The notes under the pieces are model-generated. The model was given only the letters and a program-made list of their open reading frames with translations, was not told where the DNA came from and made no database searches. From assembly GCF_014697355.1 (NCBI RefSeq), contig NZ_JACJRQ010000060.1:1-41838 (forward strand): a stretch of DNA of 41,838 nt, in the 5' to 3' direction. Shown here one piece after another: positions 27,754 through 36,347 of this stretch. How positions within the stretch are numbered: position 1 is the stretch's first letter; each line of letters begins with the position of its first letter. Source of the DNA: Nostoc calcicola FACHB-3891 (GTDB taxonomy: Bacteria; Cyanobacteriota; Cyanobacteriia; Cyanobacteriales; Nostocaceae). Made by a program: the position numbers and the translations under genes.

Positions 27754-27857
27754 AGAGATAGGAATTCATGTTTTTATAGATGGGTTAGGTATCGTTCAGA
27801 CATTCTTTTCTTAAGAAAAATTTTGACTGCTAGTAATTCAAAGCTGGGAAGATTGGC

Positions 27858-28205
27858 ATGAAATATACTTTTGATATTGTGGGTGTATCTCCACTTTTGC
27901 AGTTTTTCAATCACCAACAACAGATTTGGCAACAACCATCCCGCCAAGGCGTGGAATATTTGGGAATGTATACCTGCACACTAGATACATTTATCAAATC
28001 TGTAGAATCAGTTCCACCGCAGCGGGGTTGGAATCTGGATCGAGTGGTAGATACAGTCATTCAGTTTTGGTTGAATAACTCAGATAGTATTAGTTATTGG
28101 AAAGTATGTTTAAGTAATGCTGGTAAAGATAATTTATTAGTGACCCGGTTGGCGGATATAACCTCCTTACAAGCTGAATTTGAATTGCTACTAGATAAAG
28201 ACTAG
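27858..28205 (+). CDS. Unknown protein, 115 aa, behind a CIRCE-like site
   Basis: The protein has no signal peptide and no transmembrane segment. It begins 'MKYTFDIVGVSPLLQFFNHQQQ', has a central 'YLGMYTCTLDTFIKSVESVP', and ends in acidic 'ELLLDKD'. GGGAAGA nine bases before ATG 27858 is a plausible ribosome binding site. I do not recognise the family. The upstream CIRCE-like operator suggests HrcA-controlled, heat-inducible expression, unusual because known cyanobacterial CIRCE sites precede chaperonin genes and none is present here. It appears monocistronic. Confidence 0.75.
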   Translation: MKYTFDIVGVSPLLQFFNHQQQIWQQPSRQGVEYLGMYTCTLDTFIKSVESVPPQRGWNLDRVVDTVIQFWLNNSDSISYWKVCLSNAGKDNLLVTRLADITSLQAEFELLLDKD

Positions 28206-28936
28206 TGAAGAGATAGATACAAATAAATGTTTGACGACATTTATGGTCAATGTCTGACAGTAATTCATCCAAGAAGGGAACAGGGAATAGGGAATAGGGA
28301 ACAGTTTTTCCTATTTCCTGTCCCTGGAGGGAGTAATATCATGTCCGGTACATGAAGACTTATCATTAAGGCAGCAGAGGGGCAGAGTAGCTCTTGAGCA
28401 GAGGGAAAGGGTTTTTGGTTTTCTGTATAGATTCGGGAATCATAACTAATTAGCCGGACATGATACGATTCATTCTGACTCCTGTTAGCGATAGCGGGGC
28501 GTTTAGCCCATTCTGACTTCTGAATTATTCTTCAAATTGTCAAAGCTATCCTCAGAGTAATCCTCAAATTTCTTTTCATATTTCGGTAAAATTCATTTAT
28601 CTAAATTTATGTGGTAGTCTTTAAAAGACTCTCTATCGTTTTATTACTGATACAGATTTTACTTAGGTATATCAATCCAAATCTATCACGCCTAATACTG
28701 ATTTGTCCTTTCAGCTTGAGTATTGTTTTATTCGTAAAACAGTTGCAAATTCCAGGTTTAAAGGTTACAAATACCTGGAATTCAAAACTTAGTTTGTCTA
28801 AAATATTGCCCTCAGTATTGACAATTCATGAATAATCGAATAACAAGGTGGCAGCAGCTTAAAAAAAAAGCGTTAGTGCATTCCTACCTAGAAACTAATT
28901 AACGCCCTTCATGAAACTTCATACGGAAAGATAATT
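28206..28936. other. Repeat-rich intergenic region
   Basis: It contains a fold-back of 'GGGAACAGGGAATAGGG' (28276-28300) against 'CCTATTTCCTGTCCC' (28309-28323), a MITE (28337-28465), and 'GACTCCTGTTAGCG' / 'TTCTGACTTCTGAATT' repeats (28473-28530). The AT-rich 28540-28930 stretch has one weak hydrophobic frame (28611-28835) that I do not accept as a gene. The promoter of the 78-residue gene presumably lies at its end. Confidence 0.6.
28337..28465. mobile_element. MITE-like element, TIR TATCATGTCCGG
   Basis: TATCATGTCCGG (28337-28348) and CCGGACATGATA (28454-28465) are perfect 12-bp inverted repeats 129 bp apart end to end. The sequence just inside the right end matches that of the 3619-3871 element. 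Confidence 0.7.
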
Positions 28937-29173
28937 ATGTCAGAAAATACCGAATACAAAGCTTCCAAATCAGGCAATCAGGCTATTGCCTACAAAGAAC
29001 GCCTAAATTCTTGGGCGATCGCTCGTTTACTTCCTGATGCACAACGGGAAATTGTTGCTCGCTTCCGCAGTCGTTCTGATGCAGAGGGCTATGTACAGCA
29101 CCTACGCCAGGAAATTCCAAACGCTTCTTTCGCGGTTATCTTTGATTGTCAACGCGAAGAAGCGGTGATTTAA
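28937..29173 (+). CDS. Unknown small protein, 78 aa
   Basis: A 78-residue soluble protein with 'NSWAIARLLPDAQREIVARFRSR' followed by 'DAEGYVQHLRQEIPNASFAVIFD'. The second half has a SPOR-like or beta-alpha-beta feel ('FRSRSDAEGYVQHL') seen in many small cyanobacterial proteins, but I do not assign a family. GGAAAG lies ten bases before ATG 28937. A strong hairpin about 190 bp downstream could terminate its transcript. No operon partner is apparent. Confidence 0.75.
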   Translation: MSENTEYKASKSGNQAIAYKERLNSWAIARLLPDAQREIVARFRSRSDAEGYVQHLRQEIPNASFAVIFDCQREEAVI

Positions 29174-29365
29174 ATTACGGATTGTTTCTCAACTTTTGGA
29201 TGGAGATTTCCTCCATCCGATCGAGTTTTCGCTTTTTGTGTGTGCGCTCTCTAGGTTGAAAATAGAGAGTAGGGACTGGCGAGTGGGTAGGGCTTTGCGA
29301 CCAAATGCGATCGCTGACAAAAATATTTGCTCAAATGTTACGAGCGTGATGCGTAAAGCCCCCAA

Positions 29366-29403
29366 GCATGAGGCACAAATCCAATAAATTTTGTGCCTCA
29401 TGC
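29366..29403 (+). terminator. 14-bp perfect hairpin, possible terminator
   Basis: GCATGAGGCACAAA (29366-29379) and TTTGTGCCTCATGC (29390-29403) are perfectly complementary around a 10-base loop, followed by GTCTTTT. It lies between the 78-residue gene and the TnpB element. It could be a terminator or part of a mobile-element end. Confidence 0.45.
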
Positions 29404-29512
29404 GTCTTTTAAGTGGGGGATATAAGCGAATGACCGAATTTATTCGGTTATAGTGTTTTGTTTGCCGCATCCAAATATGTTATGCTGGTTTTGTAGCGTA
29501 AGAAGTTGTCGA

Positions 29513-30700
29513 TTGCTAGTATACGAGTTCAAGTTAAAGGGCAAACAGCAGCAGTTCAATCTGGTTGATGAAGCAATCAGAACTGCTTTGTTTATCCGCA
29601 ATTCTTGCGTTCGCTACTGGATGGATAACCCAAAAGTCGGTAAGTACGATTTAAGCGCATACTGCAAAGAACTAGCTGCTAACTTTGAGTGGGCAAACAA
29701 GCTCAATTCAATGGCAAGGCAGGCATCAGCAGATAGGGCTTGGGGTGCAATTTCTCGGTTTTATAGCAACTGCAAAAAGAAAATCCCAGGCAAGAAAGGT
29801 TTCCCGAATTTTAAAAAACGCGGTCATTCTGTGGAGTACAAAACCACGGGATGGAAGCTGTCAGACGATAGAAAATATCTCACTTTGACTGATGGTTTTG
29901 AGATTGGGAGACTTAAGTTAGTTGGAACTTATGACCTGCATTTTTATCAAATCAAGGATATTAAGCGTGTCCGATTAGTAAAACGTGCAGATGGTTATTA
30001 CGCTCAATTTTGCATTGCTGTTGACCGAGAAATTAAGGTAGAACCAAGCAAAAAAGTTATTGGTTTAGATGTTGGTTTAACCCACTTCTACACTGACTCT
30101 AATGGGGATAAAGCAGAAAACCCTAGATTTTTGAGAAAATCTGAGAAGGCATTAAAACGCCTACAAAAACGAGTTTCTAAGAAATTCAAAAAAGGCAAGC
30201 CCCAATCCAATAACTATAAAAAAGCCCTTGATAAACTAGCAAGAAAACACTTGAGAGTTAGTAGACAACGCAAAGACTTTGCTGTGAAGTTAGCAAGGTA
30301 CGTAATCCAGTCTAACGACATGGTTGCCTATGAAGACTTGCAAGTGAGAAACATGGTTAAAAACCACAAACTAGCCAAAAGTATTAGTGATGCTTCTTGG
30401 TATCAGTTCCGGTGTTGGATGGAATATTTCGGCAAGGTATACGGCAAAATAACTATTGCTGTATCGCCACAATGGACAAGCCAAAACTGTTCTAATTGTG
30501 GAGAGATTGTTGTTAAAACCTTGTCAACCAGAACCCATGAATGCCCTCATTGTGGAACTGTTTTAGACCGAGATGAAAACGCAGCACTCAATATTTTAGC
30601 TAAAGGATTAAGTACGACGGGACACCTCGGAACTAACGCTTGGGGAGAGAACGACCTCTGTTTGGATCTGGTGACAGGTTTAGATAAGTTGGCTCATTGA
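29513..30700 (+). CDS. tnpB: RNA-guided endonuclease TnpB
   Basis: From TTG 29513 the product is 395 residues and starts 'MLVYEFKLKGKQQQF', the usual N-terminus of cyanobacterial TnpB. ATG 29477 is the alternative. RuvC-like catalytic residues are intact: Asp186 ('IGLDVGLTHF'), Glu274 ('VAYEDLQVRNM') and Asp354 ('LDRDENAALNI'). The zinc finger between the last two reads CxNC...CPHC. TnpB proteins are DNA nucleases programmed by an omega-RNA from the element's right end and act near a target-adjacent motif, favouring retention of the element. Without tnpA the element depends on a transposase in trans. All key residues are present and the frame is uninterrupted, so it may be active. Confidence 0.92.
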   Translation: MLVYEFKLKGKQQQFNLVDEAIRTALFIRNSCVRYWMDNPKVGKYDLSAYCKELAANFEWANKLNSMARQASADRAWGAISRFYSNCKKKIPGKKGFPNFKKRGHSVEYKTTGWKLSDDRKYLTLTDGFEIGRLKLVGTYDLHFYQIKDIKRVRLVKRADGYYAQFCIAVDREIKVEPSKKVIGLDVGLTHFYTDSNGDKAENPRFLRKSEKALKRLQKRVSKKFKKGKPQSNNYKKALDKLARKHLRVSRQRKDFAVKLARYVIQSNDMVAYEDLQVRNMVKNHKLAKSISDASWYQFRCWMEYFGKVYGKITIAVSPQWTSQNCSNCGEIVVKTLSTRTHECPHCGTVLDRDENAALNILAKGLSTTGHLGTNAWGENDLCLDLVTGLDKLAH

Positions 30701-30738
30701 ACCAAGAATCCCCGAAATTCTATTTCGGGGAGTGTCAA
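30590..30738 (+). ncRNA. Predicted omega-RNA scaffold at the tnpB 3' end
   Basis: By analogy with ISDra2-type systems the guide RNA scaffold overlaps the end of tnpB and ends at the element boundary. Here that would include the CCCCGAAA/TTTCGGGG hairpin and end at TCAA 30738, with a guide read from the bases immediately after. The 5' limit given is a guess; only the hairpin and boundary are seen. Confidence 0.4.
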
Positions 30739-31159
30739 AAATTTAGATTCCAATCCGGGTTTCACTTCAAAATTCTCGAATTGGTCAACAAACAGGTTAA
30801 CAATTCACGCATTCACGCATTTTAGAGATTTCAGACAAAGAGGAGTGCGGTCTTGGGGTCTCCCCAAGAGGAGCAACTCCGGGGGATTTAAACCCCGACT
30901 AAAATGGATGCTACATGTAGATGTAGGGGTCTGAAACCCTTGAATTTACGATAATGAGACAAGGGAAAACCTTTTGTTCTTTTGTCTTCTTGGTTGCTCC
31001 CCTCAAAAGTCAATGCTAATTTTTGTAAAATTTTTCGTCAAAAATACAAATATTCCACTACCAAAAGTTTACGTAATTGCCCCCTTGCTATTGATATTTT
31101 AGATTACTTACAAAGTGAAAGTTAGCACAAAAGCCCTGAAAGTGCTGGAGGATTCATAA
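30739..31159. other. Intergenic region upstream of the LOV kinase
   Basis: It contains repeats of the 'GGGGTCTCCCCAAGAGG' and 'GGGGGATTTAAACCCCGAC' kind (30850-30900) and 'GTAGGGGTCTGAAACCC' (30923-30940), then AT-rich DNA. A strong GGAGG at 31147-31151 sits 8 bases before the GTG start of the kinase. No gene is seen. Confidence 0.6.
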
Positions 31160-34100
31160 GTGGTCAAACAGCACCAGTGTAATTGGTTGAAAGCTGTGAA
31201 ATTTTGCCGCAAACAACAATTTTTAGCATTTTTGCTAGGGATTTTATTCTCAATTTCCGTAATTTTACTGTGGCAAAAACTATCATTGCCAATTGTGGAG
31301 TTATTAACACAATTTAAAATGATTGCCGGGTTATTTGTTCCTGGGTTATTGCTTAGCACCACCGTAACATTATCAATCTATTTCGCCCTGGCGATGAAAG
31401 CAAGTAACCAACAGTTAACTCACAGGCTTTTTGAACAACAACAGGTAGAAATTGCCCTCCGCGCCAGTGAAAATCGTCTGCGGCAGCTATTGGAAACTGT
31501 CAAAGTCATTCCTTGGGAATTGGACTTGAAAACTTGGCGGTTTATCTACGTAGGACCTCAAGCAGTAGAATTACTAAATTATCCCATCGCCCAGTGGTAC
31601 GAGGAAAATTTTTGGGTCAATCATCTACATCCACATGACCGAGAAAAATCTGTTCGTTGTTGTCAACAAGCAACTGCTAGGCGGGAGAATCACGAACTGG
31701 AATACCGGATGTTAGCAGCTGACGGGCGAGTTGTTTGGCTGCGACACATTGTGGCAGTAGTCCAGGAAGCCGGAACTCCTACAATGCTCAGGGGGTTTAT
31801 GTTTGACATTACTGATTTGAAATTAGTTGAAGAAACCTTGAGACTGAGGGAGAGGGCACTTGCTGCTACCAGTAATGGAATTATTATTGCTGATGCCAGA
31901 CTTGCATATAATCCTGTTATTTATGTCAACCCTGCCTTCGAGCGGATAACAGGTTACAGCACCACTGATGTGATTGGGCAGAGCTGTCGATTTTTGCAAG
32001 GTACAGATACCCAGCAACCAGCACTTGATGAACTGCGGACATCTATTAAAGCCGGAACAAGTTGCAAAGTAATTCTTCGCAACTATCGCAAAGATGGCGT
32101 ATTGTTCTGGAATGAATTGAGTATTTCTCCCATACATGATGAAAATGGCAAGTTAAGTCATTTCATTGGCATTCAAACAGATATTAGCGATCGCAAACTT
32201 GCCGAAGCCCGTCTGCATCATCAAGCCCTCACCTTTGAAAACATGCATGATGGCGTGATTATCACAGATTTAGCAGGAAATATAATTGACTGGAATCCGG
32301 CTGCCGAAAGTATGTTTGGCTATACAAAAGCTGAGGCTTTGGGTAAATCTCCGAGTATTTTACATCAATTTCCAGAAGTCCCAGTGCTAACCAACAAAAT
32401 TCTCCAAAAAATCAAGCACCAAGGACGCTGGTCAGGAGAAATACATTTTATTAGCAAAGACGGCAGTCAGGGAATTTGTGAAACAACCGTAGTCTCTTTA
32501 CAGGATGAACAGGGGCAAACTGTTGCTACTGTTGGCATCAATCACGACATTACCGAAAATAAACAAGCTAAAGAAGCACTGCAAAGACAATTGCATCGCA
32601 CCCTACTACTCGAACAAATTACTCAAGAAATTCGTCAAAGTCTGGACACAAGCAAAATCTTTGAGACAGCTGCTACTCAAATTGGAAAAGCATTTGAAGT
32701 CGATCGCTGTCTAATTCATTCTTACATTCATGAGCCCCTGCCGCGAATTCCCTTAGTAGCAGAATATAATGTTATTCCCGATCGCTGCTCGATATTGAAC
32801 TTGGAAGTTTTAATAACTAACAATCCCCATGCTCAGCAGATGATGGCACAAGAAAGTGCGATCGCCTCTCCAGATGTCTACCTTGATACTTTACTCCAGG
32901 GGGCTGAGCCTACCTGCCGAGAAATCGGACTCAAATCCATGCTCGGTGTCCGCACATCTTATCAAGGAGAACCAAACGGTGCTATAATTATCCACCAATG
33001 TAGCCATTTTCGTCAGTGGACACAAGATGAAATTGAATTACTAGAAGCAGTGGCAGCTCAGTTGGGTATTGCTTTAGCACAAGCTCACTTACTAGAACAA
33101 GAAACCCGGCAACGTCAAGAACTCACCTTGAAAAACTTTGCCTTGGAGCGAGCAAAACGTCAGGCAGAAGCCGCAAATCTCGCAAAAAGTGAGTTTTTGG
33201 CGATGATGAGTCACGAAATTCGTACTCCCATGAATGCTGTTATTGCGATGACAGGTCTATTGTTGGATACTGACCTGACGCCCCAGCAGCAAGACTTTGT
33301 GGAAACAGTTCGCAGCAGTGGAGATGCTTTACTCACCATCATCAACGACATTCTAGATTTCTCCAAAATTGAGTCGGGCAAGCTGGAATTAGAAGAACAG
33401 CCCTTCGATTTGAGAGCTTGTGTGGAACAGGCTATCTACCTTTTAGCCCCGAAAGCCGCCCAAAAAGATATCGAATTAGCTTACTTGATCGACCCGCAAG
33501 TTCCCACTCATATTGTCAGCGATTTGACTCGTCTACGCCAAGTCTTAATGAACCTGCTCAACAATGCCATCAAGTTTACTGAAAAGGGAGAAGTAGTACT
33601 CTCTGTTCGACTAGGGACTGGGGATAAGGAGATGGTGAGATGGGGAGATGGGGAGATGGGGAGAGTACCCCACCACCCCACCTCCCCAGTCCAAATTCAA
33701 TTTGCTATCAAAGATACAGGTATTGGCATTGCACCAGAAAAAATAGAACGGTTATTTCAACCCTTTACTCAGGCTGATGTCTCCATGACTCGACGATATG
33801 GAGGTACAGGACTGGGACTAGTAATCAGCAAGCGGCTCAGTCAGATGATGGGTGGTACCCTTTGGGTAGAAAGTCAGGGCTTTGTTGGTGGCAATCCCGG
33901 CTCTACATGGAAAAGTAAAAAATTATCATCTTCTTACTCTTCTCAAGGTTCAACATTCTACTTCACCATTAAAGCCCAAGTGGCTGCTGTGGCAGAACAA
34001 GCTGAATTTAGCACTTTCCCAGTGCAACTAGCCCAAAAGCGGCTGTTAATTGTGGATGACAATCTCACCAATCGCACAATTATTAGCTTGCAAGCAGAGT

Positions 34101-35272
34101 CTTGGAAAATGCAAACTTATGCTGTCAAATCTGGGAAAGAAGCTTTAGCTCAAATTGCTCAGGGAAGGCAGTTTGATATTGCCATCTTGGATATGCAGAT
34201 GCCAGAGATGGATGGTCTAACCCTGGCTCGTCAAATCCGCAAGCAATCTGGCTGTGAAAATCTGCCTTTGGTGATGCTTATTCCTTTAGGTAAACTAGAA
34301 ACTTCCTTTAATTTTAGTGATGTGCAGTTTGCTGCCTCGTTGAGCAAACCAATTAAACAGTCTCAACTCTACGACGTTGTTACCCGTGTTTTGGGTAATC
34401 AGCCGATGAAAGCCAGTATTTCTCGTTCTCATTCACCCTTGGTCGATCCGCATTTGGCGCATCGATCGCCACTGCGGATTCTTTTAGCAGAGGACACCGT
34501 TGTTAATCAGAAAGTTGCTCTACTCATGCTACAGAAAATGAGTTATCAGGCAGATGTAGTAAAGAATGGGCTAGAAGTGTTGAAAGCGTTGGAAAAACAG
34601 CCCTATGACGTAGTGTTGATGGATGTCCACATGCCCGAAATGGATGGGTTGGAAGCTACTAGGAGAATTTGTCAACTATGGGAAGTTAATTTTCGTCCCC
34701 ATATCATTGCGATCACTGCCAATGCCATGCGGGGCGATCGCGAAATTTGTCTGGCTGCTGGGATGAATGACTACATTAGTAAACCTGTGCAGCTGACAGA
34801 GTTAGCCCAAGCACTCAGCAAATGCCCACCCCCAAGAAGTAAACAAGAACGAGTAATGTCTGGAGAATTCCAACCTCCAGCCAATATGCTCCAGGAAAAA
34901 CAAAATCAGATATTTAATAGTGCCAAGATTGATGCCAAAACCCTCAAATCCCTGCGGAATATCCTTAGAGGAGATCGTGCGGCATTTGCCGAACTGATTG
35001 AGTGTTATCTGACAGAAACTCCGAGACTGGTGCAAAATATTAGCACAGCGATCGCAACTGAAGATGCCCAGACTCTATGGAAGACAGCACACCAACTCAA
35101 ATCTAGCAGCGCTTCTGTAGGAGCGATCGCCCTGGCACAACTTTGCAAGCAATTAGAAGCACAAGGACGGAACAACGAATTACAAAGCACACTACAATTT
35201 ATCCCACAACTCCAGCAGGAATATGAACAAGTTAAAACTGCTTTACAAAAAGAACTTGCGAAGGAAGCATAA
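31160..35272 (+). CDS. Membrane-anchored LOV/PAS/GAF hybrid histidine kinase with HPt
   Basis: The start is GTG 31160, supported by GGAGG 8 bases upstream. The 1370 residues hold two membrane helices (about 21-40, 54-78); PAS (100-225); a LOV-type PAS (230-350) with 'GQSCRFLQG' (Cys276), 'NYRKDGVLFWNEL' and 'FIGIQTDI', i.e. the flavin-binding residues and photoactive Cys; PAS (355-470); GAF (480-645, no bilin motif); HisKA (His685 in 'MSHEIRTPMNA'); HATPase ('NLLNNAIKFT', 'DTGIGI', 'GTGLGL'); receiver 1 (Asp1011); receiver 2 (Asp1155, 'LMDVHMPEMDG'); and HPt (His1311 in 'AHQLKSSS'). The Asn before the photoactive Cys is Ser. A 78-bp repeat is inserted in the ATPase domain. The stop overlaps the next ATG (TAATG), coupling it to a diguanylate cyclase. 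It is probably a blue-light sensor, possibly with other inputs. Confidence 0.93.
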   Translation: MVKQHQCNWLKAVKFCRKQQFLAFLLGILFSISVILLWQKLSLPIVELLTQFKMIAGLFVPGLLLSTTVTLSIYFALAMKASNQQLTHRLFEQQQVEIALRASENRLRQLLETVKVIPWELDLKTWRFIYVGPQAVELLNYPIAQWYEENFWVNHLHPHDREKSVRCCQQATARRENHELEYRMLAADGRVVWLRHIVAVVQEAGTPTMLRGFMFDITDLKLVEETLRLRERALAATSNGIIIADARLAYNPVIYVNPAFERITGYSTTDVIGQSCRFLQGTDTQQPALDELRTSIKAGTSCKVILRNYRKDGVLFWNELSISPIHDENGKLSHFIGIQTDISDRKLAEARLHHQALTFENMHDGVIITDLAGNIIDWNPAAESMFGYTKAEALGKSPSILHQFPEVPVLTNKILQKIKHQGRWSGEIHFISKDGSQGICETTVVSLQDEQGQTVATVGINHDITENKQAKEALQRQLHRTLLLEQITQEIRQSLDTSKIFETAATQIGKAFEVDRCLIHSYIHEPLPRIPLVAEYNVIPDRCSILNLEVLITNNPHAQQMMAQESAIASPDVYLDTLLQGAEPTCREIGLKSMLGVRTSYQGEPNGAIIIHQCSHFRQWTQDEIELLEAVAAQLGIALAQAHLLEQETRQRQELTLKNFALERAKRQAEAANLAKSEFLAMMSHEIRTPMNAVIAMTGLLLDTDLTPQQQDFVETVRSSGDALLTIINDILDFSKIESGKLELEEQPFDLRACVEQAIYLLAPKAAQKDIELAYLIDPQVPTHIVSDLTRLRQVLMNLLNNAIKFTEKGEVVLSVRLGTGDKEMVRWGDGEMGRVPHHPTSPVQIQFAIKDTGIGIAPEKIERLFQPFTQADVSMTRRYGGTGLGLVISKRLSQMMGGTLWVESQGFVGGNPGSTWKSKKLSSSYSSQGSTFYFTIKAQVAAVAEQAEFSTFPVQLAQKRLLIVDDNLTNRTIISLQAESWKMQTYAVKSGKEALAQIAQGRQFDIAILDMQMPEMDGLTLARQIRKQSGCENLPLVMLIPLGKLETSFNFSDVQFAASLSKPIKQSQLYDVVTRVLGNQPMKASISRSHSPLVDPHLAHRSPLRILLAEDTVVNQKVALLMLQKMSYQADVVKNGLEVLKALEKQPYDVVLMDVHMPEMDGLEATRRICQLWEVNFRPHIIAITANAMRGDREICLAAGMNDYISKPVQLTELAQALSKCPPPRSKQERVMSGEFQPPANMLQEKQNQIFNSAKIDAKTLKSLRNILRGDRAAFAELIECYLTETPRLVQNISTAIATEDAQTLWKTAHQLKSSSASVGAIALAQLCKQLEAQGRNNELQSTLQFIPQLQQEYEQVKTALQKELAKEA
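33615..33692. repeat. In-frame 78-bp repeat with 10-bp inverted ends inside the kinase
   Basis: GGACTGGGGA (33615-33624) and TCCCCAGTCC (33683-33692) are perfect inverted repeats. Between them are 'GGGGAGAT' iterations and a C-rich part. Length 78 bp equals 26 codons, so the frame is preserved. It lies between the ATPase N-box and 'DTGIGI'. Confidence 0.85.
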
Positions 35273-36228
35273 TGAAAGCCACCCCTCAAGAAACCAAATC
35301 ATTAGTTTTAATTGTTGATGATGAGCCATTTATCCGCATGATCTTACGAAATTTCTTGGAGCGGGAAGCGTATCAAATAGTGGAAGCCCAAAATGGCATA
35401 GAGGCTTTAAGAGTGTTTAACCAACTCCACCCCGATATAGTACTCCTTGATGCCATAATGCCCGATATGGATGGGTTTGAGTGTTGTACTCAGTTGCAAA
35501 TTCTTGATTCTAGTAAGCACACTCCAGTATTAATGATTACAGGACTTGAGGATGAAGAGTCAGTTGACCGTGCATTTGAAGTAGGGGCAATGGACTATGT
35601 TACCAAACCGATTCACTGGCCAGTTTTGCGACAAAGGGTAAAACGCTTAATTCAACAATCTCAGTTACAACAAAAACTCGAAGCTGTGAATTTTGAATTG
35701 CAGCGATTAGTTACTATCGATGGATTAACTGAAGTAGCAAACCGCCGGGGGTTTGAAGAATATTTTTACCAAGAGTGGCAGCGGATGAAACGGGAACAAC
35801 GGCCACTTTCTCTGATTCTTTGCGATGTTGATTTCTTCAAATCATATAACGATACTTATGGTCATCGAGTAGGCGATCGCTGTCTGCTCAAAATTGCTCA
35901 AGCCATCAAAGATATTGTTAAACGTCCTGGAGATTTAGTTGCTCGTTATGGTGGGGAAGAATTTGCTGTAATTTTACCTAATACAGACACCGAAGGGGCG
36001 ACTCATGTTGCCGAAAAAATTTGCGATGCTGTCCGGACATTGGCAATTCCTCATCAAAATTCACAAGTTAGTCCTTATGTGACCATGAGTGCTGGGTTTG
36101 CCACCGAAATTCCTCAACCAAATTCTGACTTGGAAGAAATGATTGCCGCAGCAGATCGGGCATTATATCAAGCAAAAACAGCAGGACGCGATCGCTTTGT
36201 GCAAAATATCTTAGCTACCCAAAAGTAA
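35272..36228 (+). CDS. Receiver-GGDEF response regulator (diguanylate cyclase)
   Basis: The 318-residue protein has a receiver (about 10-125) with Asp60 ('VLLDAIMPDMDG') and conserved 'TKPI', then a GGDEF domain (150-312) with an intact 'GGEEF' signature (227-231) and an inhibitory I-site RxxD (218-221, 'RPGD') five residues before it. It is predicted to make c-di-GMP when phosphorylated and to be feedback-inhibited by product. Its ATG overlaps the stop of the LOV kinase by one base, so the kinase's HPt is the likely phosphodonor. The organisation resembles PleD-like regulators with a single receiver. No effector gene is adjacent. Confidence 0.94.
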   Translation: MKATPQETKSLVLIVDDEPFIRMILRNFLEREAYQIVEAQNGIEALRVFNQLHPDIVLLDAIMPDMDGFECCTQLQILDSSKHTPVLMITGLEDEESVDRAFEVGAMDYVTKPIHWPVLRQRVKRLIQQSQLQQKLEAVNFELQRLVTIDGLTEVANRRGFEEYFYQEWQRMKREQRPLSLILCDVDFFKSYNDTYGHRVGDRCLLKIAQAIKDIVKRPGDLVARYGGEEFAVILPNTDTEGATHVAEKICDAVRTLAIPHQNSQVSPYVTMSAGFATEIPQPNSDLEEMIAAADRALYQAKTAGRDRFVQNILATQK

Positions 36229-36347
36229 AAATATTAATGACAGGGGAGATTTAACTGATTATATTTGGGGCAGAACTGATCAAAAAATAGCAATCAAAAT
36301 AGATATTAGTGAAACTTAAACTTAAGTAAGTAAAGATATATATGCTC

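Larger units (their letters stand above)
27048..27857. other. Intergenic region: two MITEs, then a CIRCE-like promoter region
   Basis: After the RTX stop there are two copies of one small inverted-repeat element (27100-27201 and 27495-27594), a 'GCGTCCGCGTGTCCCCGTG' tract (27249-27275), and then AT-rich DNA with an operator-like site and a candidate -10 element in front of the 115-residue gene. A 14-bp palindrome TTTTCTTAAGAAAA lies at 27806-27819. An open frame at 27382-27579 overlaps the second MITE and is rejected. Confidence 0.65.
29433..30738 (+). mobile_element. IS1341-type (IS200/IS605 superfamily) element with tnpB only
   Basis: The tnpB gene is flanked by subterminal hairpins: left ACCGAAT-TT-ATTCGGT (29433-29448) and right CCCCGAAA-TTCTA-TTTCGGGG (30710-30730). 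The right hairpin is followed by AGTG and TCAA (30735-30738), and TCAA is the right cleavage site of IS608-type elements. No tnpA lies in the window. The exact left boundary is uncertain and may lie some bases upstream of the left hairpin. Confidence 0.65.

Noticed and set aside
28611..28835. Hydrophobic 74-residue frame
   Set aside because: It has a GTG start without a ribosome binding site, sits in AT-rich DNA where such hydrophobic frames arise by chance, and matches no recognised family.
29196..29470. Small frames on both strands between the 78-residue gene and tnpB
   Set aside because: They overlap hairpins and the mobile-element end, and none has a credible start or a recognised family.
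32580..33110. GAF domain of the LOV kinase as a cyanobacteriochrome
   Set aside because: No Cys-His bilin attachment motif or Asp motif is visible. The GAFs of the 1879-residue kinase lack it too.
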